Numbered from the stretch's first letter, positions 43,162-52,835 are shown. The stretch: 64,000 nucleotides of DNA from Nitrospira sp. (GCA_030123565.1 CP126122.1:2406800-2470799), one strand, 5' to 3'. The notes: generated by a model not told the origin, from the letters alone. Translations and numbers: made by a program.

Positions 43162-44907
43162 TCACTCCGGAAGCACCTCGGCAAACTGCATGGCATGGAG
43201 ACGTTTATACATCCCGCCCTTCCGCAACAGTTCTTCATGGGACCCGACCTCAACGATCGTGCCGTGATCCAACACCACGATGCGGTCGGCGTTCTGAATG
43301 GTGGAGAGGCGATGGGCGACCACCAGGGTCGTCCGGTTCTTCATCAAGTTGGCCAGCGCCATCTGCACGATCCGCTCCGACTGGGTGTCCAGGGCGGAGG
43401 TCGCCTCGTCCAGGATCAAAATCGGCGGGTCGCGAAGGATGGCCCTGGCGATCGCCAGCCGCTGGCGCTCTCCGCCCGACAGCTTGAGCCCACGCTCTCC
43501 GATCAAGGTATCGTACCCCTCCGGCATCCGGACGATGAACTCATGGGCATAGGCCAGCTGGGCGGCCCGCATCACCTCTTCCGGCGTCGCGCCCTGCCGC
43601 CCATACCCGATGTTGTTGCGGACCGTATCGTCGAACAGCACAACTTCCTGAGAGACGATCCCAATCTGTCCTCGCACCGAACGCAGGGTACAGGCGTGGA
43701 GATCGACTCCGTCGATCAGAATCTGCCCACCGGTCGGCTCGTAGAATCTGGGCAGCAGGCTCACCAGCGTGGTCTTGCCGCTGCCGCTGCTGCCCACGAA
43801 CGCGACCACTTCGCCTGCCCGGATCGTCAAGTCGATGCCGGTCAGTGCCGCGTCGCTCTGGCCCTCATAGCGAAACACGACTTGTCTGAACTCGAGAGAG
43901 CGGGAAATCGACGGCAGATCTTTATGCCCCCCGTTGGCATCCTGCTCGGTCGGGAGATCGAGCACTTCAAATACCCGCTCGGCCGCCGCGAGCGCCTGCT
44001 GCACCGTATTGTTGGCGCCCGACAACCTTTTGATCGGCGTATAGGCCATGAACATGGCGGCCAGGAACGAGAAGAAGGCGCCGGGAGTCATTTCATCATG
44101 GATGACCAGGTACCCGCCGTACCAGATGATCCCCGCCACGCCGAGCACACCGATCACTTCCATATGGGAGGAACCAAGCGACGACACCTGAATGGCCTTC
44201 ATCGTCGTGGTGATGAAGGCGTCGTTATTCTGCCGAAACCGCTTGGCCTCTTCCTCTTCCCTGCCGAACGACTTCACCATGCGAATACCGGCCAAGGCCT
44301 CTTGAAGCGTCGAGGCCATGTCGCCCATGCGCTCCTGCCCGCGCGTCGCGAGCTTCCGCAACCGCTGTCCCATCCGTACCATGGTCGCGACGGAGAGCGG
44401 CACGACAATCATCGAAACCATCGCCAGTTTCCAGTTTTGATAGACGATCACTCCGATCATCGCCAGGAACGTCAGCCCCTGTTGGAACAGGTCTTTCAGG
44501 ACTCCGGCGATGGCGTTGGCCATCTGGTTCACGTCGTTGATGACGCGCGACACCAGGCGGCCGGACGTATTGGTATCGTGGAATCGAACCGGCAACCGGA
44601 CCAGCTTGGTGAAGAGCTGTTCCCGGATGTCGCCGATCACCTGGTTCCCGACGTAGTTCATCAAATAGTTCTGACCGTAGTTGAACAGGCCCTTGAGCAC
44701 CGCCACGGTCAGGATCGCGATGGGCAGCACCAGCAGCAAACTTTCGTCCTTGCTGATGAACAGGCCGTCGAGCACCGGGCGCACCAGCCAGGCATAGGCG
44801 CCGGAGAGTCCGGCCACCAACAGGGCGCAGACGAACGCAGCCCCCAGCCTGAGTCGATAGGGGTCCAGATATTTGAGCAGCCGAAGATATTGTTTCATGT
44901 TCGGCAC
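43162..44907 (-). CDS. msbA: Lipid A export ABC transporter, ATP-binding/permease
   Basis: 581 residues. Six membrane segments fill residues 15-300. The ATPase has Walker A 'VAFVGSSGSGKTTLVSLL' near 370, signature 'LSGGERQRLAIARAIL' near 475 and Walker B 'PPILILDEATSALD' near 495. It flips lipid A-core across the inner membrane as a homodimer. The start overlaps lpxB by 13 bases. Length and context (lpxB, waaA, lpxK) fit MsbA. Confidence 0.94.
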   Translation of the reverse strand: MPNMKQYLRLLKYLDPYRLRLGAAFVCALLVAGLSGAYAWLVRPVLDGLFISKDESLLLVLPIAILTVAVLKGLFNYGQNYLMNYVGNQVIGDIREQLFTKLVRLPVRFHDTNTSGRLVSRVINDVNQMANAIAGVLKDLFQQGLTFLAMIGVIVYQNWKLAMVSMIVVPLSVATMVRMGQRLRKLATRGQERMGDMASTLQEALAGIRMVKSFGREEEEAKRFRQNNDAFITTTMKAIQVSSLGSSHMEVIGVLGVAGIIWYGGYLVIHDEMTPGAFFSFLAAMFMAYTPIKRLSGANNTVQQALAAAERVFEVLDLPTEQDANGGHKDLPSISRSLEFRQVVFRYEGQSDAALTGIDLTIRAGEVVAFVGSSGSGKTTLVSLLPRFYEPTGGQILIDGVDLHACTLRSVRGQIGIVSQEVVLFDDTVRNNIGYGRQGATPEEVMRAAQLAYAHEFIVRMPEGYDTLIGERGLKLSGGERQRLAIARAILRDPPILILDEATSALDTQSERIVQMALANLMKNRTTLVVAHRLSTIQNADRIVVLDHGTIVEVGSHEELLRKGGMYKRLHAMQFAEVLPE

Positions 44908-46028
44908 TCGGCCAGGACCGCTTCCGCCGCGCGACGCGAAGCGCCGGGTGCACCCAGCGCCTGCCGCACCGACGACAAGGCGACCTTCATGTCCTCATAG
45001 GCGCGAGCATCCGTCAACAGCCGTTCGGTTTCCTGCACCAACCGCTCCGGCGTCGCCTCGTGATGGATCAATTCCGGCACGATTCCCCGGCCCGCGACCA
45101 GGTTGGCGAGTCCGATCCAGGGCACCCGGATCAACCGACGAGCCAGTTGATAGGTGATCCAGGAGGGGGCCCGATAGAACAACACCATGGGGGTCCCCAC
45201 CACCGCCGCCTGCAGGGTGGAGGTTCCCGACTTGACCACGAGCAGATCGGAGGCCGCCATGACTTCACTGGCCTGATTGCGGAAGACCCGAATGGGAACC
45301 GGGCTGTTTCGCAACAGCTCATTGAGCAACTGATCCTGGATCGAGGAGGCTTGCGCAAGGATGAATTGTACGGCCGGGTGCCGTTCCGCGAGACGCTTCA
45401 CCGTCTCCAACAACAGCGGCATGTGCTCGTACAATTCGCCCTTTCGACTGCCGGGAAACAGTCCGATCACCGGCCCGTCATTCTTCAACCCGAACTGCCG
45501 GCGCAACGCCTGTCGATCGTAGGAGGGAGCCACCTCGTCCAGCAAGGGATTGCCGACGAACGTGCAGCGCACGCCGGCCTGTTTGTAGAGCAGCTGCTCG
45601 AACGGAAGAATCGCGAGCACATGGTCCACGCGCCGCTGAATCCAGCGCATCCGCCCCTGCCGCCAGGCCCAGACCTGCGGCGCAATATAATACAGGACCC
45701 TGAGCCCACAGGCCTTGGCCACCCGCGCGAAATGGAAATTCAAACCGGGGTTATCGATCAACACGACGAGATCCCAGCGCTCCCCTTGGATCAAGCGCCT
45801 GATCCGAAAAATCCGCTGCAGCATCGCCTTCACAGCGGACAGGCCGATGAGCCCCATCACATCCAATTGCGGGATATCCTTGACCAACTCCGCGCCGGCC
45901 GCCCGCATCGACGCGCCCCCGATGCCGATCACCTGCAGGGAGGGAGACAGCTCTTTCAACTCCTTGACCAAGTGGGCTCCGTGCAGGTCGCCGGAGGCTT
46001 CTCCGGTCACGATCAGGATGCGCGGCAT
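44895..46028 (-). CDS. lpxB: Lipid-A-disaccharide synthase
   Basis: 377 residues, GT19. 'ILIVTGEASGDLHGAHLVKEL' is the LpxB signature. 'VLIDNPGLNFHFARVAKACG', 'YYIAPQVWAWRQGRM' and 'FVGNPLLDEV' follow in order. 'VVKSGTSTLQAAVVGTPMVLFYR' is the donor-binding block. It joins UDP-2,3-diacylglucosamine and lipid X, the latter made by LpxI encoded upstream. Confidence 0.96.
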   Translation of the reverse strand: MPRILIVTGEASGDLHGAHLVKELKELSPSLQVIGIGGASMRAAGAELVKDIPQLDVMGLIGLSAVKAMLQRIFRIRRLIQGERWDLVVLIDNPGLNFHFARVAKACGLRVLYYIAPQVWAWRQGRMRWIQRRVDHVLAILPFEQLLYKQAGVRCTFVGNPLLDEVAPSYDRQALRRQFGLKNDGPVIGLFPGSRKGELYEHMPLLLETVKRLAERHPAVQFILAQASSIQDQLLNELLRNSPVPIRVFRNQASEVMAASDLLVVKSGTSTLQAAVVGTPMVLFYRAPSWITYQLARRLIRVPWIGLANLVAGRGIVPELIHHEATPERLVQETERLLTDARAYEDMKVALSSVRQALGAPGASRRAAEAVLAECRT

Positions 46029-46067
46029 GTCGATAGTCTCACACGGACAGACAGAGGCGCGACAACC

Positions 46068-47057
46068 TTATCCATTCTTCCGGCCCGGCACCGACTCCGG
46101 CGCAACACCCGTCTGATGACGTTGGGTAAATTGACCGATGGCCTCCAGTACAAGCCCGGCGAGGGTGAGCGCCGCCGCTCCGTCCTCGCCGGAGACGACG
46201 GGACGCGACCCGGTCGTCACCGCCTGGAGGAACGAGTCCAGTTCCAGCCGCAGCGGCTCTTCATCGCCGGCCTGGAAGGGTTCGACATCGATCGTCGGCC
46301 GCGCCCCGCCGCCTTGCACCCGACGTGACACGACGGCCTGGCGCGTTTGGAAATCGATCGACACATAGCGGTCGCGCTGAAAGACCCGCAACCGTCGCAT
46401 CTTGTTGGTCGAGACCCGGCTCGCCGTCAAATTGGCGACGCAGCCGCCGGCAAAGGCAATACGAGCATTGGCGATATCGATGGTGGAGGAGAGCACAGGC
46501 ACGCCCGCCGCCCGCACTTCTTCGACCGGCCCAGGATTGAAGGACAACACGAGATCCAGGTCGTGAATCATCAGATCCAGCACCACATCGACGTCGGTCC
46601 CCCGTTCCCCGAACGCGCTCAACCGGTGACATTCGATAAAGGCGGGTCGTTCGATATGGGGCCGCATGCGCTGCATGATCGGGTTGAACCGCTCACTATG
46701 CCCGACCTGCAAGAGACAGCCGCATCGCGCGGCCAGCTCGACCAGTTCGCGGGCTTCCGCCGGTGTGACGGCGATCGGCTTTTCCACCAACACATGTTTG
46801 CCTGCTTCCAGGCAGGCCTTGACCGCGGCGAAATGGGCGGAGGTCGGAGCGGCCACGCTGACGACCTCTACATTGTCGAGCAAATCGCGGAGTTGCGTCC
46901 AGGCCTGCACGCCATGCCGGTCGGCAATCAACTTGGCCCGGCTCGGCTCTACGTCGAACACCCCCACCAGGACCGCGCCGGGAAGACTCGCATAATGCCG
47001 GGCATGGTGCTGACCCAGATGGCCGACACCGACCACCCCGGCCCGAAGCCGCTTCAT
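46068..47057 (-). CDS. Gfo/Idh/MocA-family oxidoreductase in the lipid A operon
   Basis: 329 residues. 'AGVVGVGHLGQHHARHYA' is the NAD(P)-binding start, 'VVSVAAPTSAHFAAV' follows, and 'HVLVEKPIAVTPAEA' carries the family's E-K-P motif. It lies between lpxI and lpxB, 39 bp upstream of lpxB. In Acidithiobacillus and Leptospira an oxidoreductase of this family (GnnA) oxidises UDP-GlcNAc at C3 so that GnnB can make the 3-amino sugar used for amide-linked lipid A. No GnnB neighbours it here, so that role is a hypothesis only. Confidence 0.85.
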   Translation of the reverse strand: MKRLRAGVVGVGHLGQHHARHYASLPGAVLVGVFDVEPSRAKLIADRHGVQAWTQLRDLLDNVEVVSVAAPTSAHFAAVKACLEAGKHVLVEKPIAVTPAEARELVELAARCGCLLQVGHSERFNPIMQRMRPHIERPAFIECHRLSAFGERGTDVDVVLDLMIHDLDLVLSFNPGPVEEVRAAGVPVLSSTIDIANARIAFAGGCVANLTASRVSTNKMRRLRVFQRDRYVSIDFQTRQAVVSRRVQGGGARPTIDVEPFQAGDEEPLRLELDSFLQAVTTGSRPVVSGEDGAAALTLAGLVLEAIGQFTQRHQTGVAPESVPGRKNG

Positions 47058-47109
47058 CGAGGTCGGCTCCGCATTGCGAGGTCTGTCTCTGTTCTCATGC
47101 CGAAGGGCA

Positions 47110-47967
47110 TCATGTCAGTCCGACGATCGCGATACCGGCGCGGTTCGCCTTCGCGATCGTTTCGTCGCGGTCCAGCAGAATTCCACGTCCCGCTTCCAGC
47201 GCCAGCACCGTTGCCTTGACGGTTTCCATGACTTCGATCGTGCGCGGGCCGACGGCCGGAAGGTCGAACCGGAGATCCTGCTGGGGCTTGCACCGCTTCA
47301 CGACCACGGCACCCTCCCGCGCCAGCTCTCCACCCCGGCGGATCGCCCCATCGGTTCCCTCCACGGCTTCGACCGCCACGATCACGCGATCCTTGACCAC
47401 GACACATTGGCCGATGTCCAACGCGCCGATCTGTTTGCCCACCTCCCAGCCGTAGCGGATGTCGTCCCATTCCTTTTTGTTCGGCTCGCGCGTCGTCAAC
47501 GTGCCCTCTTCGACGAGAATGCCCTGGAGGCCGAACGTGGATTCGCGGATCTGAATACCTTCCCGTTCGATTTCCTCCGCCACCGTGCGCAGAATGTCGT
47601 CGTCTTTCAGGTGAATCAACTTGGCGGCCAAGGCCAGGGCGCGAAAGTCCGGCCGGACCGTGGTGAAGACATGAGTCTTCTTGATGCCGCCCAGCATCAC
47701 GGCCTGCCGAACCCCGTCTCCCTTCAGCAGCTCGATCAACTTGTTGAACTGTCCGATCTTGATCCAATGAATCCGATCGACATGCTGTTCGAGTTCCGGT
47801 TCGGTTTCTCCTTCATGCGCCACGGCGGAGACGAAATAGCCGAGTTTCCTCGCATTGTCGGCGAAGATGATCGGAAACCGGCCGTTGCCGGCGATGAGGC
47901 CGATCCGCTGTCCCATGGCCGATTGCACGCCGTCGCCCCCCTGTTTCTCCACCACGTTACTCCTCAT
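47110..47967 (-). CDS. lpxI: UDP-2,3-diacylglucosamine diphosphatase, LpxI type
   Basis: 285 residues from ATG 47967, preceded by AGGAAGG. An internal ATG at 47916 is a weaker candidate. 'IGLIAGNGRFPIIFADNARK' and 'VMLGGIKKTHVF' define the N-terminal domain. 'FGLQGILVEEGTLTTREP' and 'VVVKRCKPQQDLRFDLPAVGP' define the C-terminal DUF1009 domain. It hydrolyses UDP-2,3-diacylglucosamine to lipid X. LpxI replaces LpxH in many bacteria outside the beta/gamma-Proteobacteria. It overlaps lpxA by 11 bases. Confidence 0.95.
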   Translation of the reverse strand: MRSNVVEKQGGDGVQSAMGQRIGLIAGNGRFPIIFADNARKLGYFVSAVAHEGETEPELEQHVDRIHWIKIGQFNKLIELLKGDGVRQAVMLGGIKKTHVFTTVRPDFRALALAAKLIHLKDDDILRTVAEEIEREGIQIRESTFGLQGILVEEGTLTTREPNKKEWDDIRYGWEVGKQIGALDIGQCVVVKDRVIVAVEAVEGTDGAIRRGGELAREGAVVVKRCKPQQDLRFDLPAVGPRTIEVMETVKATVLALEAGRGILLDRDETIAKANRAGIAIVGLT

Positions 47968-48766
47968 CGCCTTCCTGCTCCTTGCCGACCGACCGGCAGA
48001 TACCCCGCTTGGTGCCTTCCATGAAATCGGCGACCTGCATGACGTCCTGACTTTTCTTGAACGTGGCGCGCGCCAACTTGACGGCCTCCCCCACCCGGTG
48101 TCCGGAGCGAAAAAGCAATTCGTACGCCTGTTTGAGAGCCGAAATGCGCTCGGCCGAAAAGCCGTGCCGGCGGAGACCGATCGAGTTCAACCCGTACATG
48201 CGGGCGCGATACCCGCCTGCCGCCCGCATGAAGGGCGGCAGGTCCTGGCCGAGCGCGCAACAGCCTCCGACCATCGCATAGGCGCCGATGCGTACGAACT
48301 GGTGAATGCCCGAGAGTCCGCCGACGATCGCATGGTCGCCGATGGTGATATGCCCCGCCAAGCTCGCCGCATTCGCCAGAATCAGATGGTTGCCGAGATG
48401 GCAATCGTGCGCTACATGCACATAGGCCATCAGGAAGTTGGAATCGCCCACGCTCGTGACGCCGCCGCCCTGCACCGTCGCCCGATTGACCGTCACATAC
48501 TCGCGCAGGATGTTGTCGTGGCCGATCACGACCTTGGTCGGCTCTCCCTTATATTGGGTGTGCTGCGGCGGCCCCCCCACCGACACAAAGGGATGCAATT
48601 CACAACGCTCCCCGATTTCCGTCCACCCATCGATGCACACATGGGACATGACCCTTGTCCCCTTGCCGATCCTGACATGCTCACCGACAACGGAATAGGC
48701 CCCCACTTCCACGTCGTCCGCCAGCGCCGCCTTGGGATGGATCACCGCGGTCGGATGTATCTTCAC
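47957..48766 (-). CDS. lpxA: UDP-N-acetylglucosamine acyltransferase
   Basis: 269 residues. A left-handed beta-helix of hexapeptide repeats spans 'MKIHPTAVIHPKAALADDVEV' to about residue 190. 'GPPQHTQYKGEPTKVVIGHDN' and 'MAYVHVAHDCHLGNHLILAN' (catalytic His) are LpxA motifs. The C-terminal helical part has 'NSIGLRRHGFSAERISALKQ'. It starts lipid A synthesis by 3-acylation of UDP-GlcNAc. Acyl chain length and O/N preference cannot be read reliably by eye. Confidence 0.96.
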   Translation of the reverse strand: MKIHPTAVIHPKAALADDVEVGAYSVVGEHVRIGKGTRVMSHVCIDGWTEIGERCELHPFVSVGGPPQHTQYKGEPTKVVIGHDNILREYVTVNRATVQGGGVTSVGDSNFLMAYVHVAHDCHLGNHLILANAASLAGHITIGDHAIVGGLSGIHQFVRIGAYAMVGGCCALGQDLPPFMRAAGGYRARMYGLNSIGLRRHGFSAERISALKQAYELLFRSGHRVGEAVKLARATFKKSQDVMQVADFMEGTKRGICRSVGKEQEGDEE

Positions 48767-48845
48767 TCAGAACCTCCCGTCGAAGAAGTCACTCGTCATC
48801 CGTCGTTCCTGAATCAGAACACGATCGACCCGTGACGATTGACGA

Positions 48846-49304
48846 TTAACGCCGGCCCTCCTGGCCCTTTTCATCCGTCACCATGGCGGTGACTTCCGCC
48901 TCGCAGACCAGTTCGGATTCGACAAAGGCTCTGCCCTGCATCTTCCAGAACGGCGGGCGCTTCTTCAGCACATCCACTTCCAATCTAAGCACATCTCCCG
49001 GCACCACCGGTTTGCGGAATTTGGCCGCATCGATCCCGGTCAGGTAGACCACGGGACGCCCGACCGACCCCAGCGACTTGAAGGCCAGCACGCCGCCGAC
49101 CTGGGCCAAGGCCTCGAGAAGCAGGACCCCCGGCATGACCGGGCGGCCGGGAAAATGCCCTTGGAAAAACGGTTCGTTGATCGTCACGTTTTTAATCCCC
49201 ACGATCCGGCGGTCCGGCTCCAGTTCGCCGATGCGGTCGACGAGCAAGAAGGGATACCGGTGGGGAAGGATCGATTGAATCTCCACGTTGTCCATCACTG
49301 ACAT
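48846..49304 (-). CDS. fabZ: 3-hydroxyacyl-ACP dehydratase
   Basis: 152 residues, hot-dog fold. '[17 protein letters not shown]' with catalytic His, and '[26 protein letters not shown]' with catalytic Glu, are the FabZ signature. It dehydrates 3-hydroxyacyl-ACP in fatty acid synthesis and competes with LpxA for that substrate. Its place beside lpxA is common. lpxD, often adjacent, is absent here. Confidence 0.96.
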   Translation of the reverse strand: MSVMDNVEIQSILPHRYPFLLVDRIGELEPDRRIVGIKNVTINEPFFQGHFPGRPVMPGVLLLEALAQVGGVLAFKSLGSVGRPVVYLTGIDAAKFRKPVVPGDVLRLEVDVLKKRPPFWKMQGRAFVESELVCEAEVTAMVTDEKGQEGRR

Positions 49305-49347
49305 CAGCCCCGCCTCCTGTGTTGCATAGACGATTACGACGCCCCGA

Positions 49348-49899
49348 CTACTTGTTCTGCCGGTCGAACTCCTTGATGATCTGCTCCGTGAGATCGACCG
49401 ACGGATGGCTGTAGATCACGATCTTGACCGTCGAGTCGCTGCCCCTGTCGAGGACGGCCGAATAGCCTTCCTTTTGAGCGACCACCTCCGCCGCGGCGCG
49501 GATCTTCTGCGCATACTCCGCCACCATCGAGCGCTGCTTTTCCTGCACCTCACGGTTGAAGTCCTGAATCCGCCGCTGGTAGGCCTCCAACTTCATCTTG
49601 AAATGTTCTTGCTTCTCCTTGCGGGCTTCCTCGGACAGGGTCGCGTCCTGCATGCCCTTCTCGATCTCCTTCAATTCCTGGTCGTCGGAATCGATGATTT
49701 TCTGGCGCGCGGTGGAATAACTTTTGAGTTCCTCGAGCGCCCGTTTCCCGGCAACGCTCCGCTCGATGACCTGCTGCTGGTCCATCATCGCCACCTTCAT
49801 ACGTTCGGCGGCCTGCACCGGCTGCGTGAACCCCGCTGCCAGCACCGGCAGGCTCGCGACCACCATCCAGCTTCGCATGTTCATGGACTCCCTCATCAT
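49348..49899 (-). CDS. OmpH/Skp-family periplasmic chaperone
   Basis: 183 residues. A signal peptide ('SWMVVASLPVLAAGFTQPVQA') is followed by 'MKVAMMDQQQVIERSVAGKRAL' and a long charged coiled coil (about residues 55-140) rich in Lys/Glu/Gln. The C-terminal 'EGYSAVLDRGSD' is the usual beta-strand closure. It should hold unfolded outer membrane proteins in the periplasm before BamA. The start overlaps the preceding OmpH-like gene by 4 bases. Confidence 0.88.
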   Translation of the reverse strand: MMRESMNMRSWMVVASLPVLAAGFTQPVQAAERMKVAMMDQQQVIERSVAGKRALEELKSYSTARQKIIDSDDQELKEIEKGMQDATLSEEARKEKQEHFKMKLEAYQRRIQDFNREVQEKQRSMVAEYAQKIRAAAEVVAQKEGYSAVLDRGSDSTVKIVIYSHPSVDLTEQIIKEFDRQNK

Positions 49900-50471
49900 G
49901 GATAGGTTTTGTTGAACTCTTCGATCAACTGCGGGGAGACATCCACCGCTTCGTCGAAATAGAGCGTCGGCCCCCCGCGGCCACGATCGAAAATCGCCTG
50001 CAGGCCCATTTGTTTGGCCACCTTGCCGGACAACGCTTCGATCTTGTCGCGGAACCCGTCCAACACAGTTTTCTGCTTGTCCTGCACTTCACGATTCAGG
50101 TCGGTGACCTTCTGCTGATACTCGGTCATGCGGCGGCGGAATTGTTCTTCCCGTTCGCGCTTGGCGTTCGCGCTCAACACGCTGCCCTGCTTCATGAAGT
50201 CTTCCTCCATCCGGCGCAGCTCTTTTTCTTCCAGCTCGATGAGCGCCTGCCGATTCTTCGTAAAGGACGCCAACAACTCCTTGGCTCGTTTCCCGGCGTT
50301 GGTCTCGTTCAAGACCCGCTGAGGATCCACCACGCCGATGCGCGTGGAGGTCGGCACCGTCGAGTTGTCGGACCGGCACCCGCCGACCAACAGCGCCGTG
50401 ATCAGAAGCGCCGGGCCCAACCAGGCCAGGCCTGTTTCTCTCGATCCTGTCTGGAACACCCATACCCCCAT
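49896..50471 (-). CDS. OmpH/Skp-family protein with lipoprotein signal
   Basis: About 191 residues from ATG 50471; an alternative start lies at 50498. A hydrophobic segment ends in the lipobox 'LLVGGC', so the mature protein is probably lipidated. 'RIGVVDPQRVLNETNAGKRA' opens the Skp-like domain, followed by a coiled coil and 'MGLQAIFDRGRGGPTLYFDE'. A lipidated Skp relative would stay membrane-bound instead of free in the periplasm. It lies between bamA and a soluble ompH gene. Confidence 0.86.
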   Translation of the reverse strand: MGVWVFQTGSRETGLAWLGPALLITALLVGGCRSDNSTVPTSTRIGVVDPQRVLNETNAGKRAKELLASFTKNRQALIELEEKELRRMEEDFMKQGSVLSANAKREREEQFRRRMTEYQQKVTDLNREVQDKQKTVLDGFRDKIEALSGKVAKQMGLQAIFDRGRGGPTLYFDEAVDVSPQLIEEFNKTYP

Positions 50472-50513
50472 TCCGGCGTTTCCTTTCCCGCACAGCACGT
50501 CACAGCCCTCGCG

Positions 50514-52835
50514 TCAGAACAACGATCCGATCGTGAACTCGAAGACCCCGCGGCGTTCGTTCGGCCTGGGATCGAGGTTGATTCCATAGGCGGCCCGCAA
50601 GGGACCGAACGGGGAAATCCACCTGGCCTCGAACCCGGCCGCGCTCCGCAGATTGAACGTCACCGGTTCGCCGTCGTCGAAACCGTTTCCATAGTCGAAA
50701 AAGAACACCCCGTTCAGTTTCGCTTCGGACGAAATGGTAAAGATGAAATCATTGTTGAAAATCAGCTCCTTGGCGGAACCCAGGAGCGATCCGGACGGCG
50801 TGACCGGTCCCGCCCGCCCGAAGACGAACCCGCGCATGGTATTGATGCCTCCGACGAAAAACCGCTCGGTCAAAGGAATGGGCTTGCCCTCGAGCCCCTC
50901 GGTCTGCCCGTATCGAACCCGCACGGAGAATCGGGTGTCGTAGATCAGCGGCGTATACTTCATGACATCGAAGAACAGTTTGTAGAAGTGATTCGTCCCC
51001 CCGAGCGCAGGCGTACCGTAGTCGACGCCGACGCTCATCCGCCAGCCGGTTCGGGGATCCAGGTAATAATCGCGTGTGTCGCGGAAGATCGAGCTGCGGA
51101 CACCGGTCGAAGATTGCGTCCCGAGCTGGCGGCAGATGAGCGGGATCAGGTCCGGACACAAGCCCGCCTGCGGATCGCGGTATTCGAGCTGCTCGGCGAA
51201 CAGGCTGACACTCCCGTTCACATATTCCGACAACCATCGACTCCAGGTCGCGCTCGCACCGGATTTCGACTCGAAATAGGAAATATAGTTGGTCATCGTC
51301 CGGTAAATGTCCAGCTGCAGGGCATTGTAGGAATCGTTCACATAGGGATTGCGGAAGGTCACCAATCCCAACGATCGCTGTTGGCCCAATTGCCCGCGGA
51401 TTCGCCCCAGCCAGCCGTTGCCGCCGAGATTGCCTTCGGTGATGTCCGCAATCGCGACCAACTTGTCCAAGGTGCTGAATCCGCCGCCGATGCTGAACTG
51501 GCCGGTCGGCTTCTCCTTGACCTTCACGTTGAGATCGACCTTGTCCACATCGACCTGTTGCGGCAGAATTTCCACGGTCTCGAAAAAGTTGAGATTGTTC
51601 AACCGTTGAAAGCTGCGTTTCAACGCGAGGGTGTCGATCACGTCCTGCTCGTCCAACCGCAGCTCCCGGCGGATCACGTTGTCGCGGGTCTTGTCGTTGC
51701 CGTTGACGCGGATCTCGCGGATCCGCATCATCTCCCCTTCCTTCACATTCAAGGTGATCGTCGCCGTGCGCGCATTGTTGTCGGGCGTCACGTTCGGCAC
51801 GACGTCGGCGAACGCATAGCCCTTGGCGCCGTACATGTCCGTGATGCGGGTGATTTCGCCGCGGATCTTGGCGCGCTGGAAGATCTCCCCCGGCTTGATG
51901 TTCAACCCTTCCCGCAATTCATGGTCCTCGAAGACCGTGTTCCCGCGAAACCCGACTTCCTGCACCACGAACGGTTCGCCCTCGACGATCGCATAACTGA
52001 CTTCGAACCACTTCTTGTCTTCGCTGAGTTCCAAGGTCGGCTGGCTGATCTGGACGTTCAGGTAGCCCTTGTTCAGGTAGACTTCCCGCATGCGCTCGAT
52101 GTCGTTGCCGAGTTCCTCGCGTTTGAGCACGCCGGCGTCGGAGAGCATCGACGGCACCTTCAATTGGGTAAAGAGCCCGTACCAGGGAATCCATTCGCGG
52201 GTCGCCGTCACCTTGAACATTTCCTCCTTGGTCACGGAGCGCATGCCCTCGAAGTTGACGCGCCGGACCTTGGCCTTGGTGCCTTCCTTGATGAAGAAGG
52301 TCAGCCGCTTCCGGTCTTCATCCACCGTCTGAATCACCGGAATCACCTGGCAGTTGTAAAATCCGTCCTCCTGATAGGCGAGACGGATTTTCTCCGCGCT
52401 TTCCTTCGCCTGCTGCTGGTCGAGAAACGTCTGGCTCTTGATCGTGATCTTTTCCTTGAGCTTGTCGTCGCTCAATTCCTCGTTCCCGTCGAAGACGATT
52501 TCGGTAATGAAGGGCTTCTCCCGCACGACGAACACCACGGCCACGCCGCCCCCGACCGGCTCCGTCTCCACCTGCACATCCTCGAAATAGCCGGTCGCGT
52601 AGAGAATCTTGACCTGCTCGCGGAGCGCGTCGGCGGTGTAACGGTCGTTGGCCTTGAGGGTGAGTCGCCCCTCGATCGCCTGCAATTCAATACGTTTCTG
52701 GCCGCGGATGGTGATCGATGTGATCAGCGGTACGCCGTCCTGCGCGTACAGCGGCGCTCCCACACCGATCGAATAGAGCACTGCGAGTGCAAGAATGAAA
52801 CTCGGCACCCACCGCCTGCCTCCCGCCTTGATCAC
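50514..52835 (-). CDS. bamA: Outer membrane protein assembly factor BamA
   Basis: 773 residues from GTG 52835, with AGAAGGA five bases upstream. A signal peptide ends near 'APLYAQ'. Five POTRA domains span about residues 35-430 ('ITSITIRGQKRIELQAIEGR', 'VEIVPQQ'-type linker). A beta-barrel follows, with the lid motif 'ERFFVGGINTMRGF' (RGF) near residue 655 and 'RWISPFGPLRAAYGINL' near the end. It terminates in Phe ('FTIGSLF'), the outer membrane sorting residue. It inserts beta-barrel proteins. A strong promoter lies at 53040-53068. Confidence 0.96.
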   Translation of the reverse strand: MIKAGGRRWVPSFILALAVLYSIGVGAPLYAQDGVPLITSITIRGQKRIELQAIEGRLTLKANDRYTADALREQVKILYATGYFEDVQVETEPVGGGVAVVFVVREKPFITEIVFDGNEELSDDKLKEKITIKSQTFLDQQQAKESAEKIRLAYQEDGFYNCQVIPVIQTVDEDRKRLTFFIKEGTKAKVRRVNFEGMRSVTKEEMFKVTATREWIPWYGLFTQLKVPSMLSDAGVLKREELGNDIERMREVYLNKGYLNVQISQPTLELSEDKKWFEVSYAIVEGEPFVVQEVGFRGNTVFEDHELREGLNIKPGEIFQRAKIRGEITRITDMYGAKGYAFADVVPNVTPDNNARTATITLNVKEGEMMRIREIRVNGNDKTRDNVIRRELRLDEQDVIDTLALKRSFQRLNNLNFFETVEILPQQVDVDKVDLNVKVKEKPTGQFSIGGGFSTLDKLVAIADITEGNLGGNGWLGRIRGQLGQQRSLGLVTFRNPYVNDSYNALQLDIYRTMTNYISYFESKSGASATWSRWLSEYVNGSVSLFAEQLEYRDPQAGLCPDLIPLICRQLGTQSSTGVRSSIFRDTRDYYLDPRTGWRMSVGVDYGTPALGGTNHFYKLFFDVMKYTPLIYDTRFSVRVRYGQTEGLEGKPIPLTERFFVGGINTMRGFVFGRAGPVTPSGSLLGSAKELIFNNDFIFTISSEAKLNGVFFFDYGNGFDDGEPVTFNLRSAAGFEARWISPFGPLRAAYGINLDPRPNERRGVFEFTIGSLF

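Noticed and set aside
42940..45000. Plus-strand frame of 686 codons opposite msbA
   Set aside because: It is a shadow of msbA, whose Walker and signature motifs are intact.
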